Source: Mycobacterium sp. 1165178.9 (GTDB taxonomy: Bacteria > Actinomycetota > Actinomycetes > Mycobacteriales > Mycobacteriaceae). From it: a DNA stretch of 43,059 nt. Made by a program: the position numbers and the translations under genes. This document shows, piece after piece, positions 7,853 through 16,614 of the stretch. The DNA lies in NCBI RefSeq assembly GCF_001673555.1, contig NZ_LZMB01000100.1, positions 1 to 43,059 of the forward strand. The letters run 5' to 3'. Position 1 is the stretch's first letter. Each line of letters begins with the position of its first letter. The notes beneath the pieces were generated by a model that worked only from the letters and a program-made list of their open reading frames with translations, did no database searches and was not told where the DNA came from.

Positions 7853-8436
7853 CCGGACGGGCCCAGCCGGTAGGCCCCGGTGCGGGTCGTGGTACCAACC
7901 GCTGGCGGCGTGGGTGCCGCGTCGACGTGTAACGTCTGCCCGGTGAGATAGACCGACATGTCGGAAGCCAGAAATACTGCGGTGCCGGCTATTTCGTCGA
8001 CACGGCCGGGACGCCCGAGCGGGACGATGTTGCCCATGTCGCTGGTTGCGGCGTCGCTGTTGAACGCGGCCAGGCCTTCGGTGAGGGTGATGTCGGGTGC
8101 TATCGCGTTGACCCGAATGCCATAAAATGCCAGTTCCAGCGCCGCGGGGAACACACCGCCCACATTGTTGACCAGAATTGTGGGCGTGCCGAGCTTGGCG
8201 GTGGTCCGCTGCACGGCGGCGTCGATCTGCTCGCTGTCCCGGACATCGGTGACAATCCGCAGGGCGCCAACGGATTCGGCAACCCGCGAGCAGGTCTGCG
8301 GGTCGCGCTACCAGAGGGCGACTTTGGCGCCGAAGGCAGCCATCCCGGCGGCGATGCCGCGCCCGATGCCCGCTCCCCCGCCGGTCACCACCGCGACCCG
8401 GTCGGTGAGCAGTATGTTCGACGGGTCGATCGCCAC
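7849..8436 (-). pseudogene. SDR pseudogene: nonsense codon and internal deletion
   Basis: Reading from GTG 8436, the frame gives a good SDR start (LLTDRVAVVTGGGAGIGRGIA...KVALW), then an in-frame TAG at 8310-8308 (codon 43). It continues with RDPQTCSRVAESVGALRIVTDVRD and ILVNNVGG. Further on, GGVFPAALELA runs straight into FYGIRVNAIAPDITLTEGL. An intact SDR has about 75 more residues there, including the Ser and Tyr-x3-Lys catalytic centre. Both lesions keep the frame, so this is not a simple sequencing slip. The usual residue at the stop would be Glu (GAG to TAG). It starts 6 bp after the CoA-transferase stop and was the last gene of that operon. It cannot be an active oxidoreductase. Confidence 0.85.
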
Positions 8437-8442
8437 AGTCGA

Positions 8443-10890
8443 TCAGCTCCTCGCGTGCATGGCCGGTGCTCGGCCGATCACGCCGTCGGATTCCAGGCGG
8501 GCGATGTCCGAGTCGGACAAGCCCAGCCCGGACAGCAGTTCGTGGTTGTGCTGCCCAAGCAGCGGCGCATGCTCGGTGTGGAACTTGTGGGGCCCGGCTG
8601 AGAACCTCAGCGGCATGGTGCTGAGCCTGGCCGGACCGTTGACCGGATGGTCGACCTCCTCGAAGAAATCCCGAAACGCCAACTGTTCCAGCTCAGTCTG
8701 ACGGTGTGGTTGCATGACTTTTGCCGCCGGAACGCCGGCGTCCCACAGGGTCTTGATGATCTCGTCGCGGCTGCGGTGCCCGCACCAGGCGGCGAGTTGC
8801 GCATCGATGGAATCTTGGTGCTTGCGCCGGCCGGCTTCAGTCGAAAGCCCGGGATCGGTTGCCCAGGACGGTGATCCGAGGGCCAGGCACAAACTGTCCC
8901 ACTGGTCGTCGGTGGCCACCGCGATGGCGACCCAGCAATCGAGCCGGCCGAATTCGTCGATGTCGGCGCTGAGGTAGAGGTTCTGCGGCGCGGCGGTCGG
9001 GCCCCTGTTGCCGGCGCGCTGCAGCAGTGCCCCGTATGCCGAGTACTCGATGACCTGCTCGGCAGAGATGCTCAGCGCGGCATCGACCATCGCCGCTTCG
9101 ACGAACACGCCTTCGCCAGTGCGGCGCCGGTGCTCGAGCGCGAGCAGTATCGCGTTGAGCGCGTGCACACCGGCGCATGCGTCACCGATCGAATAGGGGT
9201 CATACGGCGTGCGATCCGGGTAGCCGGTGAGCCAACTCACGCCGGACGCTGCTTCGATGACGTAGGCGAATGCCGGGTTGTCGCGCCACGGGCCTTCGAG
9301 GCCGAACCCTGGCATCCGCGCCAGCACCGTGTCCGGCCGAATCGATTGAACGGCGGCGAAATCCAACCCGATCTGATCCAGCACTCGCGGCGTGAAATTC
9401 TCCACGATCACATCGCACGTCGCGATGAGTTCACGCAGCAATTCGCGACCGCGCGGACTCTGCAGGTCGAGGGTCAGTCCCTTCTTGTTCGTGTTGAGGG
9501 CCTCGAAGATCGGCGACTTCTCCCACCACTGGTCCTCGGTGATGGGGATGCCGGCGATCATCCGTGCGCCATCGGGGCGGCGGGTGGATTCGACGTGGAT
9601 GACCTCGGCACCGAGTAAGGCCAAAGCATGGGTACAGCAGGGTCCCGCCCAAAAGGTGGTCATGTCCAAGACCCGAAGTCCGCTCAGGGGAAGCGCTTTC
9701 GTCACATCAGTCGGCGCCGATCGCGCCGGAAGGGCCGCGGCGCGGTAGTACCCGGTGTGCTCCCCCAGTCGCGGTGCGGGCTGCGGCGGGCGCAGCTGCG
9801 CGGGCCGCATCCGATACGGGTGACTCGGCTGCTGGAATCCGTCGCGCGGATTACGCACAAATGAGTCGCGCTCCACGAAGTGATCGAGCGACGTGACGTT
9901 GGCGCCGTTGGCGACCGGCGCGTTGGGAATACGAAATGCCGAGGCCAGTTCCCGAATTTCGTCGACCGGGGTGCCGGCCAGCCAGGAAAAGATCTCGTCG
10001 GCATGGATGTTGGCCTGCTCGGTGATCGACAGGGGCGACTCCTCGTCGATCCACTCTGGATGACCCACCATCGCGCACAGGTCGAACCATTGCTGCGCGG
10101 TCCCGCAGCCGAGATCCACCAGGCCATCCTTGGCCCGAGCCACTCCCGGAATCGTCGGCCGTCGCATGTCTCGCCACGGCCGGCCGAGCAGCTCGAAGTA
10201 GGAGACCGGGTAATAGGTGAGGCACAGAATCTGGGTCTCCAGCATCGAGAGGTCCAGCAGCTCGCCTGCGCCACCGTCGATTCGGCGCCAGCGCGACGCC
10301 AACGTGGCCGCGCTTGCGTAGACGCCGACCAGGTACTCACCGGCCTGACCGCCGACGAAGACGGGCGCACGCTCTTGCTCGCCGCGACCGAGCCCGACGA
10401 TCCCTCCCGACCACGCCTGCAGGGTGAACTCGGTCGCCGGGCGGTCTCGCCAGGGGCCTTCCAGCCCGAACGCGGTGATCGAGGTGACGGTGAGGTGTCG
10501 GTGGCGGCCGTGAATGGCGTGCGGCGTGAAGACCGGTTGCTCTGCCACTTTCGAGCCGGCCGACCACACCACCGCGTCGGCGGACGCCAGTAGCCGGTTC
10601 ACCAGATCGGTGTCGTCGTCGCTGGTAGGGTCGGCCACGACGCTGTGCTTTGCCCCGGCCAGGAAGCTGAACAAGGCACCATCACCGCCGGCCGGGATCC
10701 CAGCGCCCGAGGCCGACCACCTGCGCAGCGGATCACCCTCTGGCGCTTCGACTTTCACGACGTCGGCGCCCGCGTCGGCGAGCAACTTGGTGCAGTAGGC
10801 GCCGGCTATCCCGGTGGACAGGTCGACGACGGTGTAGCCGCTCAGCGGCGCTCCGACGCGGTGTCGCGCCGGCTCCGAGGGCTCGGGCAT
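8443..10890 (-). CDS. Fused CaiB/BaiF (class III) CoA-transferase, two tandem domains
   Basis: An 815-residue protein made of two CaiB-type domains (about residues 15-385 and 400-815). Each opens with PLSG-x-x-V-x-D followed by a G-A-x-V-x-x-VE strand. Class III CoA-transferases move CoA between carboxylic acids through an Asp-acyl intermediate. The second half keeps the Asp in YSIGDACAG (residue 570). The first half has Gln at the matching place (FVGGQAGEYLVG, residue 182). Fused CaiB proteins are known in mycobacteria. I infer that the second half is catalytic and the first structural or substrate-binding. ATG 10890 is chosen because the start lies 2 bp after the preceding stop; the longer frame is an extension into that gene. 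Confidence 0.9.
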   Translation of the reverse strand: MPEPSEPARHRVGAPLSGYTVVDLSTGIAGAYCTKLLADAGADVVKVEAPEGDPLRRWSASGAGIPAGGDGALFSFLAGAKHSVVADPTSDDDTDLVNRLLASADAVVWSAGSKVAEQPVFTPHAIHGRHRHLTVTSITAFGLEGPWRDRPATEFTLQAWSGGIVGLGRGEQERAPVFVGGQAGEYLVGVYASAATLASRWRRIDGGAGELLDLSMLETQILCLTYYPVSYFELLGRPWRDMRRPTIPGVARAKDGLVDLGCGTAQQWFDLCAMVGHPEWIDEESPLSITEQANIHADEIFSWLAGTPVDEIRELASAFRIPNAPVANGANVTSLDHFVERDSFVRNPRDGFQQPSHPYRMRPAQLRPPQPAPRLGEHTGYYRAAALPARSAPTDVTKALPLSGLRVLDMTTFWAGPCCTHALALLGAEVIHVESTRRPDGARMIAGIPITEDQWWEKSPIFEALNTNKKGLTLDLQSPRGRELLRELIATCDVIVENFTPRVLDQIGLDFAAVQSIRPDTVLARMPGFGLEGPWRDNPAFAYVIEAASGVSWLTGYPDRTPYDPYSIGDACAGVHALNAILLALEHRRRTGEGVFVEAAMVDAALSISAEQVIEYSAYGALLQRAGNRGPTAAPQNLYLSADIDEFGRLDCWVAIAVATDDQWDSLCLALGSPSWATDPGLSTEAGRRKHQDSIDAQLAAWCGHRSRDEIIKTLWDAGVPAAKVMQPHRQTELEQLAFRDFFEEVDHPVNGPARLSTMPLRFSAGPHKFHTEHAPLLGQHNHELLSGLGLSDSDIARLESDGVIGRAPAMHARS

Positions 10891-10892
10891 GG

Positions 10893-12029
10893 CTAGGGCT
10901 GCCAGAACGGGCTCGCGGTAAGCACTTCGGCGCCGTCCGCGGTGATCAGGACCGCTTCTCGCCCGAATACCGCGCCGACCTCGTCTTCCCACACGTAGCC
11001 CGTCACGGCCAGCACCATTCCCGGCTCCAGGCATTCCCGGGCAGCGGTGGTAGGCAAGTGTCTGGAAACGACGGGTGGGTCGAACCCCATGCCGAGGCCG
11101 CGTGCCACCGGCATCGGTGGTTCGGGCTCACCCGCGGCCTGATAGGCGGCGAGCAGTTCATCGGCACCCGTGCCGGGACGACAAGCGGCGATCAGCTTGT
11201 CCCATAGGCGTTCCCAACGCTTGTGTAGTGCTGCCGCACCGCTGGGCGCACGCCGGTTGTCGGCGGGCCAGGTTCGGCCCACTTCGCCGACGTAGCCTCC
11301 AGCAAGCACCCCCGCGGAGAACGCCACCAGATCGCCGTCCTGGATGCTACCGTCGCCGCGAGCGCGCTGCCATGGGTGCTTGCGCGATGTCACCCATGCG
11401 ACATCTTGATTCGACGGCGTGCTGACACCGCCGGCCGCGGATGCCTCTAACAGGACACCGGCCAGCGCCTGCTCGGTAATCCCTGGCCGCAGTTCAAAAA
11501 CCGCCGCCGCGAGCGCCGACTCGGCTACCGCGACGGAGTCCCGCAGCGCAGCGACCTCTTCGTCCGTCTTGATGCGCCGCGCGGCCCGCATGGCCAGCTC
11601 GCCGTCGACCAGCTGCGCGTTGGGGAACGCGGTCGGCAGGAGTTGCGCGAAAACTGGGGATAGCGCGTCGGTTCCGACGCGTCGTGCGGTCGCCGCGCCG
11701 TCGATGCGCTGCAGGGCCGCCATTGTGTTCATCGGGTTCCAGGAGATGCCGTAGAGGTTCTCGTGGGGAATGTCTTCGGGGACGCCCTCGTCCCAGGTGC
11801 TGAGGAGGTGCACGGCGCCGGTCTCGCGCACCAGCACGCAGGTCGGGCCGAACGGCCGGGTGCCGGCCACCCACAGTTGCGGAGCCCCGGTGACGTAGCG
11901 GACATTGGCTTGCCGACCGAGGACCAGTACGTCGAGATCGTGTGCCGCCATCTGGGCCAGCGCCCGCTGGCGGCGCCCGGAGCGCAGCGTGCGCTCGTCG
12001 GGCAGCACTTCAGTTGCCATAAGGGTCAT
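10893..12029 (-). CDS. M24-fold protein lacking most metal ligands
   Basis: 378 residues from ATG 12029 (ATG 12020 also possible), with the creatinase/Xaa-Pro aminopeptidase layout: N-terminal creatinase_N domain, then a pita-bread domain. Aligned by eye with its neighbour at 12010-13254, four of the five metal ligands are gone: Ser238 for Asp, Glu249 for Asp, Arg310 for His (ARGLGMG for GHGIG) and Thr343 for Glu. Only Glu358 remains. GGY...GRTW and VWED are conserved, so the fold is kept. Metal-free M24 enzymes such as creatinase exist, so it may hydrolyse a C-N bond without metal, or be a non-catalytic partner of the intact copy. Its start overlaps the upstream stop by 20 bp, implying tight coupling. 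Confidence 0.88.
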   Translation of the reverse strand: MTLMATEVLPDERTLRSGRRQRALAQMAAHDLDVLVLGRQANVRYVTGAPQLWVAGTRPFGPTCVLVRETGAVHLLSTWDEGVPEDIPHENLYGISWNPMNTMAALQRIDGAATARRVGTDALSPVFAQLLPTAFPNAQLVDGELAMRAARRIKTDEEVAALRDSVAVAESALAAAVFELRPGITEQALAGVLLEASAAGGVSTPSNQDVAWVTSRKHPWQRARGDGSIQDGDLVAFSAGVLAGGYVGEVGRTWPADNRRAPSGAAALHKRWERLWDKLIAACRPGTGADELLAAYQAAGEPEPPMPVARGLGMGFDPPVVSRHLPTTAARECLEPGMVLAVTGYVWEDEVGAVFGREAVLITADGAEVLTASPFWQP

Positions 12030-13254
12030 AGGGGTAGTCGGTCAAACGGATCCAGCCTTCCTCGGTGATCACCAGGACCTCTTCGCTGCGGTAGCCTCCG
12101 GTGCCGTCCTCCCATACGACGGGCTCGAGAACCAGCACCATCCCGGATTGCAGGACGAACTTCTCGTCGAACTCCTGCCCGAGATCGGTTCCGATCATCG
12201 GCATTTCGGCGGCGTTGACGCCGATCCCGTGGCCGAGGTAAAAGTGCGGCAGCCACGGCTTGGTCCCGCCGTTGGCCTTGATGGCGGCCCGGCCCAGATC
12301 CGCCGCGGTGGCACCCGCCTTGGCGACGCCGAGAACCGCGCTCATGATCTCGAACCATTTGTCGAATTGCGCCTGCTGGCGCGGGGACGGATCCCGGCCG
12401 ACGATCCAGGTGCGCCCGAAGTCGGAGCAGTAGCCCTGATACGTGATGCTGACGTCGGTCCACAGCACATCGCCTTCGGCCAGTTCGCGCTCGGTGGTCA
12501 GGAGCGGCAGCGCCAAATCGCCGTGCGTGGTCCACACGCCCTCGGCCTTGCTCGGCGGCATCACCTGCCAGATCGGCTCGAGCATGCTGGCCGTAGCGCC
12601 CAGTTCGAAGGCGCGGCGCAAAAAGCTTGCCGACAAATCGATCTGGCGGATGCCGGGTGCCAGGCGTTTCTGCACCTCGACCATCGCCTCGTCGGTGATC
12701 CGGATTGCGGTGCGCATGCAAGACAATTCGTCCGGCGTTTTCACCGACTTGGCGGCGCTGACGATGGCCGCGGCATCAACGGGTGCGCCTCCCGGGAACA
12801 GGAGCTTGGTGGCGCGCGACATGGCGCCGGTGAACTCGTCGACCGCCACGACCGCTCGGGCCGGAATGAGATCGCCCAGCTGACGCGCGAAATGCTCGAC
12901 GCCTTCATCGAATTCGAGGTAGACGGGTCCGTGCAGGTGATCGGCGGGCAAGTCCGCTTCCTGCGAGGCGCCCTCCCGAAAGGGCAGGAACAGGTGCGGC
13001 CATTCGTCGCCGGCGAGCACCACGGCCACCGGCCGTTCGACGTAGGACAATCCGGCGTCGCCGAGTGGCCAGCTGGCGCCGGTGGCATAGACCACGGCGT
13101 TGTTGCCCAGCAGGATCATCGCGTCGACACCCCGCTCGGTCATCGCCGAACGCAGCCGGGCCCCTGTCTGGCGGCGCAGGCGAGCCAGGTCGGCTGTTTC
13201 GGGAATCACCAATCCGTCACCGGTGTTGGTGTCCGATCGCGCGAACGTCGTCAC
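12010..13254 (-). CDS. M24 family metallohydrolase (Xaa-Pro peptidase-like), intact
   Basis: A 414-residue protein from GTG 13254, overlapping the amidohydrolase stop by one base (TAGTG). The creatinase_N domain spans about residues 25-165 and the M24 domain residues 175-405. All five metal ligands are in place: Asp267 and Asp278 (WTDVS...CSDFGRTW), His342 (LGHGIGV), Glu377 (VLEPVVWEDG) and Glu391 (YRSEE). Family members cleave Xaa-Pro bonds or act on small amides and other C-N bonds. In an operon with a P450, amidohydrolase and CoA-transferase, a catabolic amide or ester hydrolysis seems likelier than peptide turnover. That is inference. Confidence 0.9.
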   Translation of the reverse strand: MTTFARSDTNTGDGLVIPETADLARLRRQTGARLRSAMTERGVDAMILLGNNAVVYATGASWPLGDAGLSYVERPVAVVLAGDEWPHLFLPFREGASQEADLPADHLHGPVYLEFDEGVEHFARQLGDLIPARAVVAVDEFTGAMSRATKLLFPGGAPVDAAAIVSAAKSVKTPDELSCMRTAIRITDEAMVEVQKRLAPGIRQIDLSASFLRRAFELGATASMLEPIWQVMPPSKAEGVWTTHGDLALPLLTTERELAEGDVLWTDVSITYQGYCSDFGRTWIVGRDPSPRQQAQFDKWFEIMSAVLGVAKAGATAADLGRAAIKANGGTKPWLPHFYLGHGIGVNAAEMPMIGTDLGQEFDEKFVLQSGMVLVLEPVVWEDGTGGYRSEEVLVITEEGWIRLTDYPYDPYGN

Positions 13255-14420
13255 TACAGGCCCAGGAACTTCGTGATGTTGCCGCTGACGATCTTCACCG
13301 CATCCTCGGGACCCACCGCGTCGACGACGGATTTCAGCGATTTCTCGGAATAGCCGTAAGTGCTTTCGTTGTGCGGATAGTCACTGGACCACATCACCTT
13401 TTCCACCCCGATTTGGTCGATCAGCTTCAGGCCCAGCGGGTCGACCATGAACGACGCGCTCATGTGGGTGTCCCAGTAGTGGCGCACGTCGTGTTGCAGC
13501 GGCCGGTTGAACATGTGCTGGTAGGAGGCAACCAGGTGCTCGGCGTCCTGCAACGCCCACGGCACCCAGGAGATGCCGCCCTCGAACCAGCCGATCCGCA
13601 ACCCGGGGTGGTCGTCGAGGATGCCGCCAAAGATATACTTGGAGAACGTCTCCCGGAATCCGTCGATGTTGATCATCATGCCCACCACGACGCTGTTGAA
13701 CTCGGTTGGGCTTTTCGGCGGGGTTTCCCCGATATGGTGCGTTACGGGAAGACCGGCGGCCTCGATCTCGTCCCACACCGGCCGCATAGACGTGCTGGAG
13801 TAGTCGATCGGGTTGCCGTCGTCGCCCTTCCCGGGATTCAGCGGCATCAAGAAGGTCTTGAGCCCCAACGCCTTCAGCTCTTCCAGAGTCTTGCGGGTGC
13901 CCTGCCGGTCCCACCAGTTGATCAGGCCGGCACCGTAGAAGTGGCCGTTGGAACGCTCCTGCAGCTCGGCGATGTATTCGTTGTAGATGCGGAAGGCGAG
14001 CTCGCGAAGCTGTTTGTCCGGGTAGTGAAACAGCGCCAGCACCGCGTTGGGGAACGCCAATTCCTTCTCGACGCCGTCGTCGTGCAGCTCCTGGATCCGG
14101 GCTTCGATGTTGGTGCTCGCGGCACCGGGCAGATCGTCGTACTGCATCAGCACGGCGCTGAAGTCGCCCGGCAGGAAGGACTGTCCTTTGCGGCCGACTT
14201 GGTAGGCACCGTCCTCGTACCAGATCCGCGGCGCCTTGTCCTTCAGGTCGTCTGGAAAGCGTTGATAGAAGATGTCATCCGCCAACGAGATGTGGTTGTC
14301 CGCCGAGAACACGACGGTCCCCTGCGGCAAGCCGACATCGCTGCCCGCGGCATGGCCACGCCGATCCTTTGGAGCGCCATAACCTCCGGGCGGATAAAGC
14401 GTACTTGTTTGAGTCGTCAT
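13254..14420 (-). CDS. Amidohydrolase-family (Amidohydro_2) TIM-barrel protein
   Basis: 388 residues from ATG 14420, which has the SD GGAGGG six to seven bases upstream; the longer frame to 14627 lacks one. Features fit the Amidohydro_2 (ACMSD-like) family: SADNHISL near the N-terminus where the metal-binding H-x-H normally sits, THHIGETPP, a GGISWVPWALQDAEHL helix, and VMWSSDYPHNES with the late catalytic Asp. The first motif reads D-N-H-I rather than D-x-H-x-H, so metal binding may be altered. Members are decarboxylases or hydrolases of ring-derived acids. In this operon it could hydrolyse or decarboxylate a P450 product. The substrate is unknown. Confidence 0.85.
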   Translation of the reverse strand: MTTQTSTLYPPGGYGAPKDRRGHAAGSDVGLPQGTVVFSADNHISLADDIFYQRFPDDLKDKAPRIWYEDGAYQVGRKGQSFLPGDFSAVLMQYDDLPGAASTNIEARIQELHDDGVEKELAFPNAVLALFHYPDKQLRELAFRIYNEYIAELQERSNGHFYGAGLINWWDRQGTRKTLEELKALGLKTFLMPLNPGKGDDGNPIDYSSTSMRPVWDEIEAAGLPVTHHIGETPPKSPTEFNSVVVGMMINIDGFRETFSKYIFGGILDDHPGLRIGWFEGGISWVPWALQDAEHLVASYQHMFNRPLQHDVRHYWDTHMSASFMVDPLGLKLIDQIGVEKVMWSSDYPHNESTYGYSEKSLKSVVDAVGPEDAVKIVSGNITKFLGL

Positions 14421-14467
14421 CGTTGACCCTCCATTTGGATCCGAATTTTGATGAGTAGCGAGCTGGG

Positions 14468-15712
14468 CTACCAGGTCACCGGCAGTTCGTAGACACCGTA
14501 GGCGAGTCGGTCGTCTTTGAACGGAACTTCCTCGATCGGAATGGCAAGTTGCAGCGTGGGGATGCGCCGGGCCAACGTGTGGAACACGATCTGCAGTTCC
14601 GCGCGGGCCAGCTGCTGTCCCACGCACTGATGCCGGCCGTAGCCGAACGCAACGTTGCGGTCGGCGCCCGAGCGATGCAGGTAGAGCCGGTCCGGTTCGG
14701 CGAACGCGTCCGGATCCCAGTTGGCCGGGGCGAGATCGATGATGATGCCCTCTCCGGCACGGATCGTCTCGCCGGCGATGTGGATGTCGTCCAGCGCGAC
14801 GCGACGCTGGCCGTTTTGAATGATGCTGAGATAACGCAGCAGCTCTTCCACCGCACTCGCGACGACCTTCGGATCTTGGGCATCGCGGATTACGGCGAGC
14901 TGGTCGGGGTTTTCCAACAGGGCGAGCACACCGAGCCCGATCATGTTGGAGGTGGTCTCATGCCCGGCGATCAGCAGGCCGGTGCCCAGCTGGGCGGCTT
15001 CTTTCACGCTGAGTTCGCCGGCCTTGACCCGCTCGGCGAGGTCGGACACCGCGTCCTCGGCCGGATTCTCCATCTTGGCCTCGACTAGCTGGGCGAGGTA
15101 TTTGTTCAGATTCATCGCGCCTTTGACGGTGTCTGCACCGGTCGCGTAACGCGCGAGGCCGACGTTGGCGTGGTGCTGGAACATGTCGGCGTCGTCGTAG
15201 GGAACGCCCAGCAGCTGGCTGATCACCAGCGAGGGCACCGGCAGCGCCAATGCGGTGACGATGTCGGCGGGTTGTGGCCCGGCAAGTATCGCGTCGATGT
15301 GTTCGTCGGTGATCCGCTGGATGGTCGGGCGCAGGTTCTCGACACGCTTGAATGTGAACGGCTTCGACAGCATGCGCCGGAATCGGGTGTGCTCCTCACC
15401 GTCGGCGGTGAAGACCGAACGCGGGCGCTTGTGCACCGTGGACAGCATGCCTTCATTCCAGTGCGGGAATCCGGGCTGCCGGTCGTCGACGCTGACCCGG
15501 GAATCCGAAAACAGCTCGCGCACTTGCTCGTAGCCGGTGATCAGCCACGGTGTGCTGCCATCCCAGATCCGCACCCGGGACAACGGCCTGGCTTCCGCCA
15601 ATGCCATGACGTCGGGTGGAGGCGCGAACGGGCAGCGCGGCTCCCTGGGCATCGGGTAGTCCGGGATATCGGAGGTCTGCGCTGTCGCAGTGCTCGTCAG
15701 TGTGTCTGACAT
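14468..15712 (-). CDS. Cytochrome P450
   Basis: A 414-residue soluble bacterial P450 from ATG 15712. The I-helix motif AGHETT is at residues 249-254, the E-x-x-R pair at 290-293 (EELLR) and the haem loop FGYGRHQCVG at 356-365 with the ligand Cys363. HTRFRRMLSKPFT is the usual C-helix region. It takes electrons from a ferredoxin, and the 3Fe-4S ferredoxin gene sits 1 bp upstream. No ferredoxin reductase is nearby. It should hydroxylate a hydrophobic small molecule as the first step of the operon's pathway. A 47-bp gap separates it from the amidohydrolase gene, which has its own strong SD. I cannot assign a CYP family. Confidence 0.93.
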   Translation of the reverse strand: MSDTLTSTATAQTSDIPDYPMPREPRCPFAPPPDVMALAEARPLSRVRIWDGSTPWLITGYEQVRELFSDSRVSVDDRQPGFPHWNEGMLSTVHKRPRSVFTADGEEHTRFRRMLSKPFTFKRVENLRPTIQRITDEHIDAILAGPQPADIVTALALPVPSLVISQLLGVPYDDADMFQHHANVGLARYATGADTVKGAMNLNKYLAQLVEAKMENPAEDAVSDLAERVKAGELSVKEAAQLGTGLLIAGHETTSNMIGLGVLALLENPDQLAVIRDAQDPKVVASAVEELLRYLSIIQNGQRRVALDDIHIAGETIRAGEGIIIDLAPANWDPDAFAEPDRLYLHRSGADRNVAFGYGRHQCVGQQLARAELQIVFHTLARRIPTLQLAIPIEEVPFKDDRLAYGVYELPVTW

Positions 15713-15713
15713 G

Positions 15714-15908
15714 TCATTCCTCGATGTGGATGGCGAGCGCGGGACAGGCCGCAGCGGCCCGCCGCGCGCCTTCGGCCTGCTCGGGCGTTGGATTGGGATT
15801 GAGGAGGACGACGACGCCGTCGTCATCGCGCTGATCGAACACGTCGGGGGCATTCATCACGCAGTTCCCCGAAGAGGCGCAAACATCTTGATCGACAGTC
15901 ACTTTCAT
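15714..15908 (-). CDS. 3Fe-4S ferredoxin partner of the P450
   Basis: A 64-residue ferredoxin. Cysteines occur as VCASSGNCV (C-x5-C) and later ACPALAIHIEE, so three ligands are present and the fourth of a 4Fe-4S site is missing. This is the usual form of mycobacterial P450 redox partners: 3Fe-4S, or 4Fe-4S with a non-Cys ligand. It lies between the TetR gene (11 bp) and the P450 (1 bp) and is plainly in their operon. Confidence 0.92.
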   Translation of the reverse strand: MKVTVDQDVCASSGNCVMNAPDVFDQRDDDGVVVLLNPNPTPEQAEGARRAAAACPALAIHIEE

Positions 15909-15919
15909 CCGCGAGCCCT

Positions 15920-16588
15920 TCACTCGTAGGCCGTCACGGGCGCCAACCACAGGCCAACGATCGCGTCGATGAGCCCGGATGCCGCCGCCCGCCATGAACG
16001 ATGGGACGTCAATGCGCCTGTGGCAAAAGCGCGTTCCCGATCGGCGCAGGTGTGCATCAACAGGTTTCGGGCCATGATGTTGCGTTCGAAGTGCACATCG
16101 GCAGGCAGGTTGGGCAGGCAGCGGTTGAAGCCGTCGACGACCTGTACCAGCGACGGCGAACTGAGCGCGCCCTTGACCACGATGTTGTAGTAGGCAGGAT
16201 CTGTCATGGCCTGGGCAGCGAAGCGCGCGTACCAGGTCGGGTTTCCGAGCTGCTCCAGATGATCGGTGAGGGGGCGCACCAAACAGGCCACCCAGGACCG
16301 CAATTCGCCGGACCCGCCCGATGCCAGCAGGTCGGACACCATCTGCTCGCGGAGCTCCTCAACGGGTCCGCGGTGTTTCTGCTCGATCGCCCGCACCAGG
16401 TCGGCTTTGGTGCCGAAGTGGTACCCGACGGCGGCGTTGTTGCCCTGGCCGGCGGCCTCGCTGACCTGCCGGTTGGACACCGCGAACATGCCGTGCTCGG
16501 CGTAGAGCCGCTCGGCCGCCACCAGGATCGCCTCCTGGGTGGAGCTGGCCCGATCGGTGCGGACGGTCCGGCCGGCGGTGGTGGTCAT
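15920..16588 (-). CDS. TetR-family transcriptional regulator
   Basis: 222 residues from ATG 16588; a TTG at 16600 would add four. The DNA-binding helices are STQEAILVAAERLYAEHG and VSNRQVSEAAGQGNNAAVGYHFGTKADLVRAI, and the rest is a ligand-binding helical domain. It heads the ferredoxin/P450/amidohydrolase/M24/CoA-transferase operon and is divergent from the glycosyltransferase operon. A 22-bp palindrome starts 27 bp before its ATG, and a near-identical one lies before the SDR at 20904. I infer self-control of this operon and control of that SDR, perhaps also of the glycosyltransferases. Confidence 0.9.
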   Translation of the reverse strand: MTTTAGRTVRTDRASSTQEAILVAAERLYAEHGMFAVSNRQVSEAAGQGNNAAVGYHFGTKADLVRAIEQKHRGPVEELREQMVSDLLASGGSGELRSWVACLVRPLTDHLEQLGNPTWYARFAAQAMTDPAYYNIVVKGALSSPSLVQVVDGFNRCLPNLPADVHFERNIMARNLLMHTCADRERAFATGALTSHRSWRAAASGLIDAIVGLWLAPVTAYE

Positions 16589-16614
16589 TGGATCAGTCAA
16601 CCTCGTGCGGCTGT

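Noticed and set aside
11905-14426. Long plus-strand open frames of 482 and 453 codons opposite the M24, amidohydrolase and related genes
   Set aside because: Antisense shadows typical of GC-rich codon use; no recognisable domain, odd composition, and the minus-strand genes have full family motifs and SD sites.
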